Positions 44,085 to 52,704 of a stretch of DNA of 64,000 bases are shown one piece after another. Origin of the DNA: Streptomyces sp. DG1A-41. Its GTDB lineage: Bacteria > Actinomycetota > Actinomycetes > Streptomycetales > Streptomycetaceae. The notes beneath the pieces are model-generated. The model had not been told where the DNA came from. It made no database searches and was given only the letters and a program-made list of their open reading frames with translations. The position numbers were made by a program, and so were the translations under genes. Location of the stretch: positions 62,001-126,000 of the forward strand of contig NZ_CP146350.1 in NCBI RefSeq assembly GCF_037055355.1, in the 5' to 3' direction. Position 1 is the first letter of the stretch, and each line of letters starts with the position of its first letter.

Positions 44085-46072
44085 TTGCTCAGCTCCTCGG
44101 CGATCTCGTCACCCGTGCGGAGGGCCAGGGCGGTCATGGTGAGCGTCGGGTTGGAGGTGCCCAGCGTCGGCATGCTGCCGCAGCCGGCGATGAACAGGTT
44201 GGGCAGGTCGTGGCTGCGCTGGTGGCTGTCGACGACCGAGGTCTTCGGGTCGTCGCCCATCCGGTGGGTACCGACGACGTGCCCCGCACCGCGCACCCAG
44301 TAGGTCGTGCCCTGGTAGGTGACGGCAGCCGCGTCGTCCGGTGTGTAGTACGTGTAGTCGCCGGTCTCGTAGTGAGGGCGCCGGCGTTTCTCCGTCATGC
44401 CCAGCCGCGCGAACAACTGCCTGCTGGCCTCCGCCGCCCAGGGCAGCGACGCCTTCACGTAGTCCGACAGGTCGTACTCGATGACCGGCCGGTGTTTGCC
44501 GAGCGCGTCCTTGTAGTGGTCGTCGACGGTGACCCGGTTGCGTGCCTCGGGGTCCTGCTCCAGTTCCCAGGCGATCCGGAACTGGCGGGGCAGGATCTCG
44601 CCGAGCCGCTTGCGCAGCGCCTTGCCGTAGAGCTGCGCCTTGCCGTCGTTGCCGCCGCCGACGAGGTCGAGGACGGTGACGTACGGCGCGTTCTCCGGGA
44701 AGTTCCAGCCCCAGTTGCCGATCTCCACGCGGAAGGCGGTGTGTTGGTCGCGGAAGGTGCCGTCGCGGAAGGTGGGGATGCCGGAGGTGGACCCGGGGCC
44801 CCGGAAGGCGCCGACGTTCTCCGGCAGCAGGCCCCAGGTGAGCAGCAACGGGTGGTCCATCAGGTTCCTGCCGACCTGGTCGCTGCTGTTGGCGGCGTTG
44901 CCGGAGGCAAGCAGCAGGGTGGCGTTCTCGATGGCGTTGGCGGCCAGGACGTAGGTGCGGGCGGTCACCGTGTGCTCCGTCGGTCCGGTGCCGTCGTCGT
45001 AGTACCTCTTGTACCTGAGGCCGGTGACCTTTGCCCGCTCCGTCTCCGCTCCCTTGGCGTGCATCACCTCCATGGCGACGGACTGGCTCTGGACGGCGAC
45101 CCTGGCCCGGGTCCCGGGTTTCTCGTTCTCCTTCAATTCGTAGGGGTACTTGACGATCAGCTCGTACAGCGTCTTGAGCGCGTTGTACTTGGCCTGGACC
45201 GGACAGATCGGGATACAGCTGGAGTTGCCCTCGCAGCGCTGGCCGCGGTCGGCGTTCCCCGCGGCGCCGACGATCCGGTAGTCCGTCGTGGTCGGGGTGG
45301 AGTTGCGGGCGACCGGCGTGTTGCTGATCCGGATGGCGAACTCGTGGTCCGGTTCACCCGGGTCCATACAGGGCAGTGTGATCGTCATGTCGTCGGCGTA
45401 CTTCGCCATGTACTGGTCGAGGTAGCTGGAGGGGATCTCCTCCATCGGGAAGATGTACTTCCCGTCCCGGGTCTTCTTCGGGTCGCTGCTCCGGAAGTAC
45501 TGGTCGAGGCCGTCGATGGGGTAGTACTGGTGCTCCACGTCGCCGGCGACGCCGATGATGTCCCACTCGGCCCGCTCGTAGTACGGCTTGAGGGTGTCGT
45601 AGTCGATCGGCCAGTCGACGCCCCTGCCGTAGTTGCTGCTCATTCTGAAGTCGTTGGGCAGCATCCGCAAAGTGGTGCCCAGCCAGTGCAGTGTGGTGCC
45701 GCCGAGTGAGCGGGCGTAGTCGCTGCCGAAGGGCATCGGGCCCTTCTGGACGAAGTAGCCCTGGTCGCTGATCTTCGGCTTGCCCTCGGTGTCCTTGAGC
45801 TTCCTGATGTCCAGCACGTCCGGCTGCGGAGCCGAACTGCTCGCGTGATAAGGGGAGTTGGGGACCTTGGCGAGCGCCTCGTGGTACGCCTCCACATAGG
45901 TGTCGTACTTGTCGGCGCTCAGGGCGGTGGCCCGGCCGGCCTCCAGGATCAGGATGCGGGGGAACTTTTTCTTCCTGGCGGCCTGTTCGATGACCGTCTT
46001 GGCGACGACGGCCCCGGAGATACCGCCGCCGACGATGACCAGGTCGTAGTCGGGGGAAGCGGGGTTGCTCAT
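44081..46072 (-). CDS. GMC-family FAD oxidoreductase
   Basis: 663 residues from an ATG at 46072. FAD fold at the start (YDLVIVGGGISGAVVAKTVI), second GMC signature RSLGGTTLHWLGTTLRMLPN near residue 120, a Cys-rich insert CEGNSSCIPICPVQAKYNAL as in gluconate-dehydrogenase-type members, and the C-terminal active site GAGHVVGTHRMG and AGCGSMPTLGTSNPTLTM with the catalytic His and Asn. It oxidises alcohol groups, donating electrons to oxygen or a partner. The gene just upstream encodes an FAD-SLDH-type small subunit, which suggests a dehydrogenase complex. Downstream it is coupled to the ferritin-like gene. Confidence 0.93.
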   Translation of the reverse strand: MSNPASPDYDLVIVGGGISGAVVAKTVIEQAARKKKFPRILILEAGRATALSADKYDTYVEAYHEALAKVPNSPYHASSSAPQPDVLDIRKLKDTEGKPKISDQGYFVQKGPMPFGSDYARSLGGTTLHWLGTTLRMLPNDFRMSSNYGRGVDWPIDYDTLKPYYERAEWDIIGVAGDVEHQYYPIDGLDQYFRSSDPKKTRDGKYIFPMEEIPSSYLDQYMAKYADDMTITLPCMDPGEPDHEFAIRISNTPVARNSTPTTTDYRIVGAAGNADRGQRCEGNSSCIPICPVQAKYNALKTLYELIVKYPYELKENEKPGTRARVAVQSQSVAMEVMHAKGAETERAKVTGLRYKRYYDDGTGPTEHTVTARTYVLAANAIENATLLLASGNAANSSDQVGRNLMDHPLLLTWGLLPENVGAFRGPGSTSGIPTFRDGTFRDQHTAFRVEIGNWGWNFPENAPYVTVLDLVGGGNDGKAQLYGKALRKRLGEILPRQFRIAWELEQDPEARNRVTVDDHYKDALGKHRPVIEYDLSDYVKASLPWAAEASRQLFARLGMTEKRRRPHYETGDYTYYTPDDAAAVTYQGTTYWVRGAGHVVGTHRMGDDPKTSVVDSHQRSHDLPNLFIAGCGSMPTLGTSNPTLTMTALALRTGDEIAEELSK

Positions 46073-46094
46073 GGCTCTTCCTCGGGGTCGGGGG

Positions 46095-46577
46095 TCAGGG
46101 GGTCAGCAGGGACGGCGGTTCGGCCCAGGAGCCGTGGCCCGGGGGCTTGCCGCCCATCGGGTGGGCTCCGGCGGCGACCCAGACCAGGCCCTCGCGGTAG
46201 CCCTGGCTGGAGATGACGTGCTCGACGTCGTCCGCGGTCGCCCCGTGGAGATCGCGGTAGGCGCCGCTGAGCGGATACCAGTGGCCGAGGTACCAGAGCT
46301 TGATCAGGCTGACCACGACGGGCCCGAAGCGTGGGCTGTCGATCACGTCCCTCTTCAGGGCCGCGCCGTTCTTGGTCTGCTGGTCCGCGGTGAGCGCGTC
46401 GCTCGCGTACCGCAGCAGTTGTCCGGCCTCGCGTTCGCCGATCATCCGCAGCAGCGTGTCGTAGTACGTGTCGATCATGCCGGTGCCCGCCAGCTCCGCC
46501 CGGTCGAAGCCGGTGAGCTCGACGGAGAGGTCGGTGAAGATCTGTTTCGGGGTGGGGGGTGACGTGCTGTTGCCCAT
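46095..46577 (-). CDS. Small subunit, FAD-SLDH / gluconate dehydrogenase subunit 3 type
   Basis: 160 residues from an ATG at 46577 (GGGAGTACTCGT region upstream), ending 22 bp before the GMC start. Helical protein: TPKQIFTDLSVELTGFDRAE, MIDTYYDTLLRMIGEREAGQ, FGPVVVSLIKLWYLGHWYPL, then SQGYREGLVWVAAGAHPMGG. This matches the small subunit that accompanies GMC-type sugar-alcohol and gluconate dehydrogenases. In those proteins a Tat signal is common; none is visible here, so the complex may stay in the cytoplasm. Position directly before the GMC gene supports a two-subunit enzyme. Confidence 0.75.
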   Translation of the reverse strand: MGNSTSPPTPKQIFTDLSVELTGFDRAELAGTGMIDTYYDTLLRMIGEREAGQLLRYASDALTADQQTKNGAALKRDVIDSPRFGPVVVSLIKLWYLGHWYPLSGAYRDLHGATADDVEHVISSQGYREGLVWVAAGAHPMGGKPPGHGSWAEPPSLLTP

Positions 46578-46610
46578 ACGAGTACTCCCGTGCGGGGGTG
46601 AGGGGGTGGG

Positions 46611-47320
46611 TCAGACGAAGGTGCGGCTGAGGGGGCTGAGGTCCAGCGGGCGGGAGAGGTCCGGCTCGAAGGTGGAGTCGACGGACTGCTGGAAGCGGAA
46701 GAAGTCCGTGGGATCGGCTTCCTTCTTGATCTTGCGGAGCCGGTCCAGGCTGTCGCCGTAATAGGCCTTGGCCCAGTCCTTCTGGAGCGGGTCGATGTAG
46801 TTGACGCAGGCGCCGTGGAACCGGGAGCTGAGTGCCTCGCCGAAGTCGTAGGCCCACTCGACGTCGGCCCGGGTGTCGGCCGGGTCGTTCCAGATGGACT
46901 TGAGCTCGAAGATGTAGCGCTTGTCGCGGTGCGGGTACGGGCCGAGGTCGGTGCAGTCCGGTTTGAGAACCTTGCCCAGACCGTGGGTCCACACCACGAA
47001 GCTGTCGGGCGAGGGCGCGGCGGCCATGGCCTCCTGAACGGCCTTGATCATGTCCGCGTTCCAGCCCTCGTCTCCGATCATCCCCGAGCGGATGTAGGCC
47101 AGCCGGTCGCCGACCAGGGTGGAGCGGCCGATGGCCATCTCCAGCGCCGGCAGCGGCACCGAGTGCAGCTGCGCTTCGAAGGGGTTGAGCCGGAGCATCG
47201 GCTGGAGCAGGTCGATGCCGTCGGCGTAGGCGCCGTTGAACACCGGCGTGATCCGGAAGGAGGGAATGCGCCGGGTGGGCTCGGCGGGGTCGGGCTGGAG
47301 GCCGGCGTACCCATAGGGAG
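46611..47320 (-). pseudogene. C-terminal part of a BBE-type FAD oxidoreductase
   Basis: The minus strand has no start of its own from about 47320. It reads GGPPYGYAGLQPDPAEPTRR, IPSFRITPVFNGAYADGIDL, PDSFVVWTHGLGKVLKPDCT, and the BBE ending CVNYIDPLQKDWAKAYYGDS, LDRLRKIKKEADPTDFFRFQ, QSVD. The FAD-binding N-terminal half (RSGGH and the VGVGG loop) is missing and replaced by the beginning of a DyP peroxidase in a different frame. It is therefore the relic of a second BBE oxidase that once preceded the GMC operon. It cannot bind FAD. Confidence 0.78.
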
Positions 47321-47881
47321 GACCTCCAGACGCTCCGTGACGTCGTCGGCGACGATGACGGGGGCGTGGAGGGTGCCCTGGAAGTTCTCCTCCCACCGCG
47401 TCACCGGCGCGTCCTTCAGGACGTCCACGCCCGCCTTGGCGCCGACGAGGAAGGAGGGGTCGTCGGGCATGTACTCGTCCAGCCTGAGGGCGCGGTAGCC
47501 GTCGGCCGAGAGCATCACGCCGACGAAGGTCTCGCTGACGGATTTGAGCAGCGCCGTGACGTCCTCGTCCGCGATCGCGCCGTTGCCGCGGATGGTCTCC
47601 TTCACGTCCCGGTGCGCCTGCGCCTCGTGCCACTGCTGCAGGGCCGAGGTGACCAGGTTGAACTCGACCAGGCCCGTGAGGAAAGACCGGGCCTTCCCTC
47701 GCTGCTCGGGGGTGTCGGTCTTGAAGGTGATGATCAGATGGCGGCTGGGGTCACGCCCATGGCTCTTGAGGATGTTGCCCTGGAGGTCTTTGAGGACGGC
47801 CGTCACGGCCTCCTTCGTGTTGCGGGTCGGCGGGATCTCGATATCGGGGTCGATCGCCTTTTGTTTCAGATCAATTGCCAT
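47320..47881 (-). pseudogene. N-terminal part of a DyP-type peroxidase
   Basis: From an ATG at 47881 (GAGGAGGGT upstream) the first 187 residues read AIDLKQKAIDPDIEIPPTRN, then VLKDLQGNILKSHGRDPSRH, the typical LQGNILKxHGRD opening of a DyP subgroup, and FVGVMLSADGYRALRLDEYM. It continues to VIVADDVTERLEVLP and then leaves frame at about 47312-47322, where BBE sequence begins. The GxxDG distal motif and proximal haem His would lie in the missing part, so no active peroxidase can result. The original gene was the first of the oxidase operon. Confidence 0.75.
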
Positions 47882-48376
47882 ACCCTCCTCATTCACACCA
47901 AAGAGAGTGAAAGTAATCGTGTTCTCCTGCATACCTTTGGCATATGCGAGAGGCAACGAAAGGGCCGCGGACGTGCACGGATGAACGGCACGGGAAGGTG
48001 TGCGCGGAGCAGTGACATTCACTCGCCCGCAGCAGCGCCCCCGGGTCCCAAACCCACTGCCGGTGATCCGGTAGGTCACACCGGGGAACGAGAGCCGGTC
48101 CCGCAGGGTGGGGGCCGGCCCTCCCCCAGGGCCGACTGCGTCTAGCAGGCCCCATGCGTACGGCAGACGACCACCGGTTCGTCGTGTCCCAGACGTGGCG
48201 GAAGCCCCCACAAGCGTGCCGCCGCGGCCTGACTTGTCGCCGCTGCCCATCGAGTCGCAAGCCCCGTGCTCACCCACGGCCCCGCGGAGTCCGGAGCCGA
48301 ATTTTGACATCAGGGAACGCATGTGCGAAAAGCGGCACCGGAAGTGCCCGGAGGCGTCAGCATTCTCCTGACTGGC
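47882..48376. other. Promoter region of the oxidase operon, no gene seen
   Basis: 495 bp between the DyP start and the IS630 relic. No supported gene. The transcription start of the DyP/BBE/GMC operon is expected close to 47900-47990, where the sequence is locally AT-richer (GAGAGTGAAAGTAATCGTG; GCATACCTTTGGCATATGC). TTTGGCATATGC might form part of a promoter, but no consensus pair is clear. Confidence 0.4.
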
Positions 48377-49110
48377 CTACTTCAGGCCACAGTTGACCGT
48401 GTTCGGGAACACCGCGGTGAGCCGGTCGGCCGCCATCCGACCGCGATGGGAGGAGCCGTTGTCGACGATCCAGAACACGCGCTTGGCGCTTGCGTAGGGT
48501 TCCTGGCTCATGACCTGGGCAGCCAGGTATGAACGGGACGATGCCGGTGCGTTCTCCGGTGCGGCCGAACACCTTCGTGGCGTGGACGTCGTAGGCGGCG
48601 AGGCAGGCCAGGGCACCGCCTCGTAGGTGGGATTGACGCGCATCGCCCTGGCCTCGCCGGGGGCGAGGGTGGGGTGGCAGCGGCACCGGGCCTGGATGGA
48701 GGTCTTCTCGTCCGCGCTGATCACGTACTCGTCATCGCCGAGCTGTTCGCCCTGCCAGGTGCGGGCGTACAGGTCCAGCACCCAGGCGGCCTTCAGCCGG
48801 ACACGACCAGCGTGAGAGCGGTACTGCACTCTCGACAGGCAGCCGGCAGGCCGGCGCCTTGACCGCGGCGGCCTGCAGCGGTGTGAACGAGGCGGGACGG
48901 CTACAGCGTGCACGGTCTTCGGGCCCGAGCAGGCCCGACCTGGGTGAACCGGCCACGCCTGCGGCGCACGGTGTCCAAATGCAGCCCCGTCTCCCGGGCG
49001 ATGCATACGTTTGGAGCGTCCACGCGCGGCATGCGGCACCACCTGTGCACGCACCCGCAGCCGGTGCTCGGTCTTGTGGCCGTAGGCCATCTTCTTCAAC
49101 CGCACGCGTT
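48377..49110 (-). pseudogene. IS630-family transposase remnant
   Basis: The best part, about 48377-48830 on the minus strand, reads VLDLYARTWQGEQLGDDEYV, ISADEKTSIQARCRCHPTLA, APGEARAMRVN, then LAAQVMSQEPYASAKRVFWI and VDNGSSHRGRMAADRLTAVF. This contains the first DDE Asp (ISADEK) and the second (IVDNGSSHRG) of an IS630-type enzyme. The middle segment (GGALACLAAYDVHATKVFGR) is in another frame, and the N-terminal part up to about 49110 is heavily decayed (YGHKTEHRLRVRAQVV; RETGLHLDTVRR out of frame). The final Glu region is missing. It differs from the complete element at 33.5 kb. Confidence 0.75.
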
Positions 49111-49446
49111 CGGCGGCACTCGAGGCTATCGGACACGGGGTGCGGACGGGCACGGCGGGCGAACCGATCGGCCGGAGTGGATCACTGGTACCCGCAGCCT
49201 GTCCCGCCCCAGCCCCCGCAATGACCGGTGCCAGAGGCCACTCGGACAGGGAAAACGCAACTTCGACATGACCCGCAGAGGCAGCTACCTTCACCTGGTC
49301 TTCGGCGATCGCCCACGGTCGCACAGGAGTTCCCCCAGGCTGAGCCACCCGCGACGGGATGAGGTGGTCACGCCCCACGAATCCTCGCCCCCATGCCCAA
49401 GCCACCGAACCGGGTCCACACCAGGCACCCTCGACAAGGGAGACGC
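49111..49446. other. Intergenic region before the DUF3291 gene
   Basis: About 335 bp with no supported gene, partly IS-derived at its left end. It must contain the promoter of the DUF3291 gene. Nothing else recognised. Confidence 0.4.
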
Positions 49447-50004
49447 ATGCCCCATCTTGCGCTGTACACGTTCGGCGTCCTGAAGTCACCTCTCGCCGAT
49501 CCCGCACCCCTCACGCGCGAGTTCTACGACATGGGTGAGGCCGTCTACGGGAAGATCGGCCAGCAGCCCGGATACCTCGCGCGTGCTGAAGCGGCAGACG
49601 GCGACCGGGGCATGCTCTTCGAGGCGGACTGGGGTGCATGGGGAGAGTTCGCCGTACCGACGTGGTACGGCAAGGGCCGTACTGTGGAAACCACCGCCCT
49701 GGCCGCGACCCTCTCACTCTGGACCGACCTGCGCCCCGCCTTCGACGCCGTCTACGCCGGTCTGCACCGTGAGGCGCTCAACAGGCGCTATGACTGGTTC
49801 GAGAGGACAGGGCACCCGAGTTACGTGTTCTGGTGGGTCGCCGACGGCGTGATACCCACCTGGCAGGACGGGGTTTCCAGACTGGAGCACCTCCACGACC
49901 ACGGCCCCGCGCCGCACGCCTTCACCTTCCACCACTCGTTCGCCCCGGACGGAACTCCGACCAGGATCAAAGACATCGGGCCGAAGAGCGCCCAGGTTCA
50001 CTGA
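49447..50004 (+). CDS. DUF3291 family protein
   Basis: 185 residues from an ATG at 49447 with AAGGGAGA upstream. The family opening PHLALYTFGVLKSPLADPAP is followed by FYDMGEAVYGKIGQQPGYLA, WGEFAVPTWYGKGRTVETTA, LSLWTDLRPAFDAVYAGLHR, and WFERTGHPSYVFWWVADGVI. This is the duplicated ABM-like dimeric fold of DUF3291. Biochemical role unknown; relatives often sit beside oxygenases or oxidative-stress genes. Single-gene unit here. Confidence 0.85.
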   Translation: MPHLALYTFGVLKSPLADPAPLTREFYDMGEAVYGKIGQQPGYLARAEAADGDRGMLFEADWGAWGEFAVPTWYGKGRTVETTALAATLSLWTDLRPAFDAVYAGLHREALNRRYDWFERTGHPSYVFWWVADGVIPTWQDGVSRLEHLHDHGPAPHAFTFHHSFAPDGTPTRIKDIGPKSAQVH

Positions 50005-50335
50005 CAAGGAAGCCTGAACGACACCACCACCTCTTTCAGCGACTCCGACGCACCCCTCGACATCCGGGCGCCGAGGGCGGGCGAGGTGCTGAGCGTGCCG
50101 GGCTGCAACTGACCCGGCACCACAGGAGAGTGGGCGATTGCCGACAGCGCTTTCCGATGGAATGCGGCAACAATTGGCCGAGCGGGGGCGAATCGGCTCA
50201 CAAGGGCTTGACGGGGCGGGATGTGCTCGGCGCTACTGGAAGGCGAAGCCGGCCGTGTCGGGGGTCTGGTCCGGCGCCTGCCCGGTGGGTCGAATCGCTC
50301 CGTCCTCCCCCACCGAGACGCAGGTCAGGGGTCTG
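50005..50335. other. Intergenic, no gene supported
   Basis: 330 bp with only weak open frames. AT-richer words near 50150-50180 (CTTTCCGATGGAATGCGGCAACAATTGG) could be part of the promoter of the next gene. Confidence 0.35.
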
Positions 50336-50719
50336 ATGGTGCGGCGACGATGGGCAGCGGCGGTGGGCCTGATGGCGTGCCTGTTGCTGCATCTCGTCGC
50401 GCCGGGGCTCGCGCAGGGCGGGCGCGCGGCGGAGGCCGCCGCGGTCACGGCGGCAGTGGATGCGGTGGAGCCGGGGGCGGCTTCGGGCACCGAGGCCGAA
50501 AGGGCCGGGGAGCCCTGTCCATGCGGGGAGGAGCCGTCGGTCCGGCGGGCGGCGGCACGGACGCCGAGGGCGGCGGGCGCGGCCCGGGCGGGCGCCGTGG
50601 TGACCGGTGCGCCCGTCTTGGACCGGGGCGGTACGGACGTCCGAGCGGTGCGAACGGGTCGGCGCCCGGGGACGGTTGTACCCCCCAACGCCGTGGTGCT
50701 ACAGACGTTTCGTTGCTGA
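50336..50719 (+). CDS. Short secreted or membrane-anchored protein, function unknown
   Basis: 127 residues from an ATG at 50336. N-terminal signal: basic VRRRW, hydrophobic AAAVGLMACLLLHLVAPGLA. The mature part is rich in Ala, Arg and Gly with a CPCGEE motif and ends PPNAVVLQTFRC. The Cys-containing ending looks deliberately conserved, since streptomycete relatives I recall end in a similar QTxRC. The frame is 115 bp ahead of the GNAT gene, in the same direction, and may be co-transcribed. I do not know its function. Confidence 0.6.
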   Translation: MVRRRWAAAVGLMACLLLHLVAPGLAQGGRAAEAAAVTAAVDAVEPGAASGTEAERAGEPCPCGEEPSVRRAAARTPRAAGAARAGAVVTGAPVLDRGGTDVRAVRTGRRPGTVVPPNAVVLQTFRC

Positions 50720-50834
50720 GTGACGGCAGTACCGACAAGGGCCTGCGCCGTGCGGCCCGAGTACTGCCTGGTGCCGGTACGCGGTCATGTGCAGGTCTTC
50801 GTGTGTCCCCATGCCGATGACACAGGAGGCGGAG

Positions 50835-51920
50835 TTGCCCAGAAAACGCGTTCTGATCCTGAAGCCGGACGAACTGAACCCGACCGACCAGAAGATGTGG
50901 CGGGAGATACGGACGGAGTCCGGAGTCCCGGCGAATCCTTTTCTCGACCCGGTGTTCACGACGGCGGTGGGGCAGGTCAGGCCCGCGGCCAGAGTGGCGG
51001 TGCTGCACGACGACGGCTCCCCGGTCGGGTTCTTCCCGTACGAGAGGGGCCCCTTGGGGCAGGGCCGGGCCATCGGGCTCGGTGTGTCCGACAGTCAGGG
51101 GGCCGTGTTACGCCCGGGGATCCGGCTCGACGCCCGCAGGTTGCTGCGGGCCTGCGGGCTGTCGTCCTGGGAGTTCGACAACCTCGAGGCCGGCCAGGGG
51201 GCGTTCGTGCCGCACGCGGTCGAGGAGCTCGCGTCCCCGGTCGTCGACATCGGCGAGGGGTTCGAGCGGTACACGGAGCGGCTGCGCGCGAAGTCACCCA
51301 GCTTCCTCAGACAGACTTTGGCCAAGGAACGCAGGCTGGCCCGGCAGGTCGGCGAGGTGCGGTTCTCGTACGACGCCCGGGACCCGGGCGCCTTGCGGGC
51401 GCTGATGGAATGGAAGTCGGCGCAGTACCGGCGGACCGGCCGGCGCGACCGGTTCGCGCAGGAGTGGATCACCCGGCTGGTGAGGCTGCTCGGGAGGAGC
51501 GAGGAACCGGAGTGCCGTGGCGTGCTGTCCGTGCTGTACGCGGCGGACCGGCCCGTGGCCGCGCACTTCGGTCTGCGCTCGCGCACGGTGCTGTCCTGGT
51601 GGTTCCCGGCGTACGACCGCGACTACGCCAAGTACTCCCCCGGCCTCGTGCTCCAGCTGAAGATGCTGGAGGCCGCGGCGGCCGACGGAGTCGAGACGGT
51701 CGACCTGGGGAGCGGTCCGGCCCGCTACAAGGACTCGCTCAAGACCCGTGACCTGCGGGTGTACGAGGGGGTGGTGGTACGGCCTGTGCCGGGCGGGGCC
51801 GTCCACTGGCTGGGCCGGGAGCCCGGGCGGGCCGCCCGTCGCTTCGTGCGCAACCGGCCCCACCTGGCGGGCGCGACGGCACGGACGCTGGAGGGAGTGG
51901 GGCGGCTGCGCGGTCACTGA
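50835..51920 (+). CDS. CelD/BcsL-type GNAT acetyltransferase
   Basis: 361 residues from a TTG at 50835 with GGAGG six bases upstream; an in-frame ATG further upstream lacks a ribosome site. The double-GNAT (FemAB-like) fold includes NPFLDPVFTTAVGQVRPAAR, VAVLHDDGSPVGFFPYERG, AKSPSFLRQTLAKERRLARQ, VLYAADRPVAAHFGLRSRTV, SWWFPAYDRDYAKYSPGLVL and TVDLGSGPARYKDSLKTRD. The SPGLVLQLKMLEAA stretch and the final LGSGPxRYK are the hallmarks of this group, often linked to exopolysaccharide or wall-polymer acylation. Substrate not known. Confidence 0.85.
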   Translation: MPRKRVLILKPDELNPTDQKMWREIRTESGVPANPFLDPVFTTAVGQVRPAARVAVLHDDGSPVGFFPYERGPLGQGRAIGLGVSDSQGAVLRPGIRLDARRLLRACGLSSWEFDNLEAGQGAFVPHAVEELASPVVDIGEGFERYTERLRAKSPSFLRQTLAKERRLARQVGEVRFSYDARDPGALRALMEWKSAQYRRTGRRDRFAQEWITRLVRLLGRSEEPECRGVLSVLYAADRPVAAHFGLRSRTVLSWWFPAYDRDYAKYSPGLVLQLKMLEAAAADGVETVDLGSGPARYKDSLKTRDLRVYEGVVVRPVPGGAVHWLGREPGRAARRFVRNRPHLAGATARTLEGVGRLRGH

Positions 51921-51968
51921 GACCGGCCGGTCCGGGCGCCCGGCTCCGGGGAACCGGGCGCACCGCGG

Positions 51969-52556
51969 TCACCTCGTGGCGGTCCAGCTGTGGGCGACGT
52001 CCACGATGACGCGGCCGTCCAGCTGCACCACCCGGAAGGGCAGCCGGGCGCGGACGCCGAGCCCGATCTGCGTCTCGCCCTCGAAGCTGCCGGCGAACCG
52101 GGTGTCCCGGAAGGTGCGGTAGCCGGTGAGGTCCACGCCCGGCAGCGGGCGCGCCACCCGGCCGGGATACGTGGCGGCGCCGGTCTCCGGGTCGTAGGCG
52201 GGCGCGGCCACCCGTACCTCGAGGACCGCTCCACCGGCCACGGGTATGTGCCGGCCGGATCCGTCCTGGTGGAGCCGGTCGACGTAGCGGACCGAGTAGC
52301 CGACGTCGCCGCCCGCGCCCGGCAGGTCGATGACCATCCGGTCGAAGCAGGCGTGACGGCCGGTCCGGATGTCCCTGACCGGCGCGAGCGTGCCGCTGGT
52401 GTCGGTCTTGGGCAGGCTCCCCCAGCCGGTCGGGCAGGCCGTGGCCCGGGCGGCGGCCTGGGCGGCGCCCGGTGCGGCACCGGCCGGGGCCGCCGCCACT
52501 CCCACCGTGGCGCCCACGAGCGCGAGAGTCGCGCATGCTGTTCCGATTCGTACCAT
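51969..52556 (-). CDS. Secreted AMIN-like domain protein
   Basis: 195 residues from an ATG at 52556. Signal peptide VRIGTACATLALVGATVGVA, then AAAPAGAAPGAAQAAARATA, with a likely cleavage near residue 28. The mature domain is beta-rich: GWGSLPKTDTSGTLAPVRDI, RTGRHACFDRMVIDLPGAGG, DVGYSVRYVDRLHQDG, VRARLPFRVVQLDGRVIVDV and AHSWTATR. The RxGxHxxFDRxVIDL pattern is the signature of actinobacterial AMIN-like proteins, thought to bind the cell wall or its polymers. Two Cys may pair. Divergent from the SpoIIE phosphatase gene, 148 bp between starts. Confidence 0.85.
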   Translation of the reverse strand: MVRIGTACATLALVGATVGVAAAPAGAAPGAAQAAARATACPTGWGSLPKTDTSGTLAPVRDIRTGRHACFDRMVIDLPGAGGDVGYSVRYVDRLHQDGSGRHIPVAGGAVLEVRVAAPAYDPETGAATYPGRVARPLPGVDLTGYRTFRDTRFAGSFEGETQIGLGVRARLPFRVVQLDGRVIVDVAHSWTATR

Positions 52557-52704
52557 TACCGCCCCCGAGGCTCGTATGTTGCTGATATCGGGTGAGACGG
52601 CCGGACGGACCGAAAGGTTGCACTCACCGCGCCGGAGCGCCGACCATGGCACATCCTGGTGGGGAACGATGGGCTCCGGTGCGTCCGTACCGGGAGGACG
52701 CGAC

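Noticed and set aside
44210..45709. 499-codon plus-strand open frame over the GMC gene
   Set aside because: Antisense shadow; the minus strand carries complete GMC motifs.
46611..48322. A single DyP-BBE bifunctional enzyme
   Set aside because: The two parts are in different frames and each lacks its catalytic or FAD-binding half.
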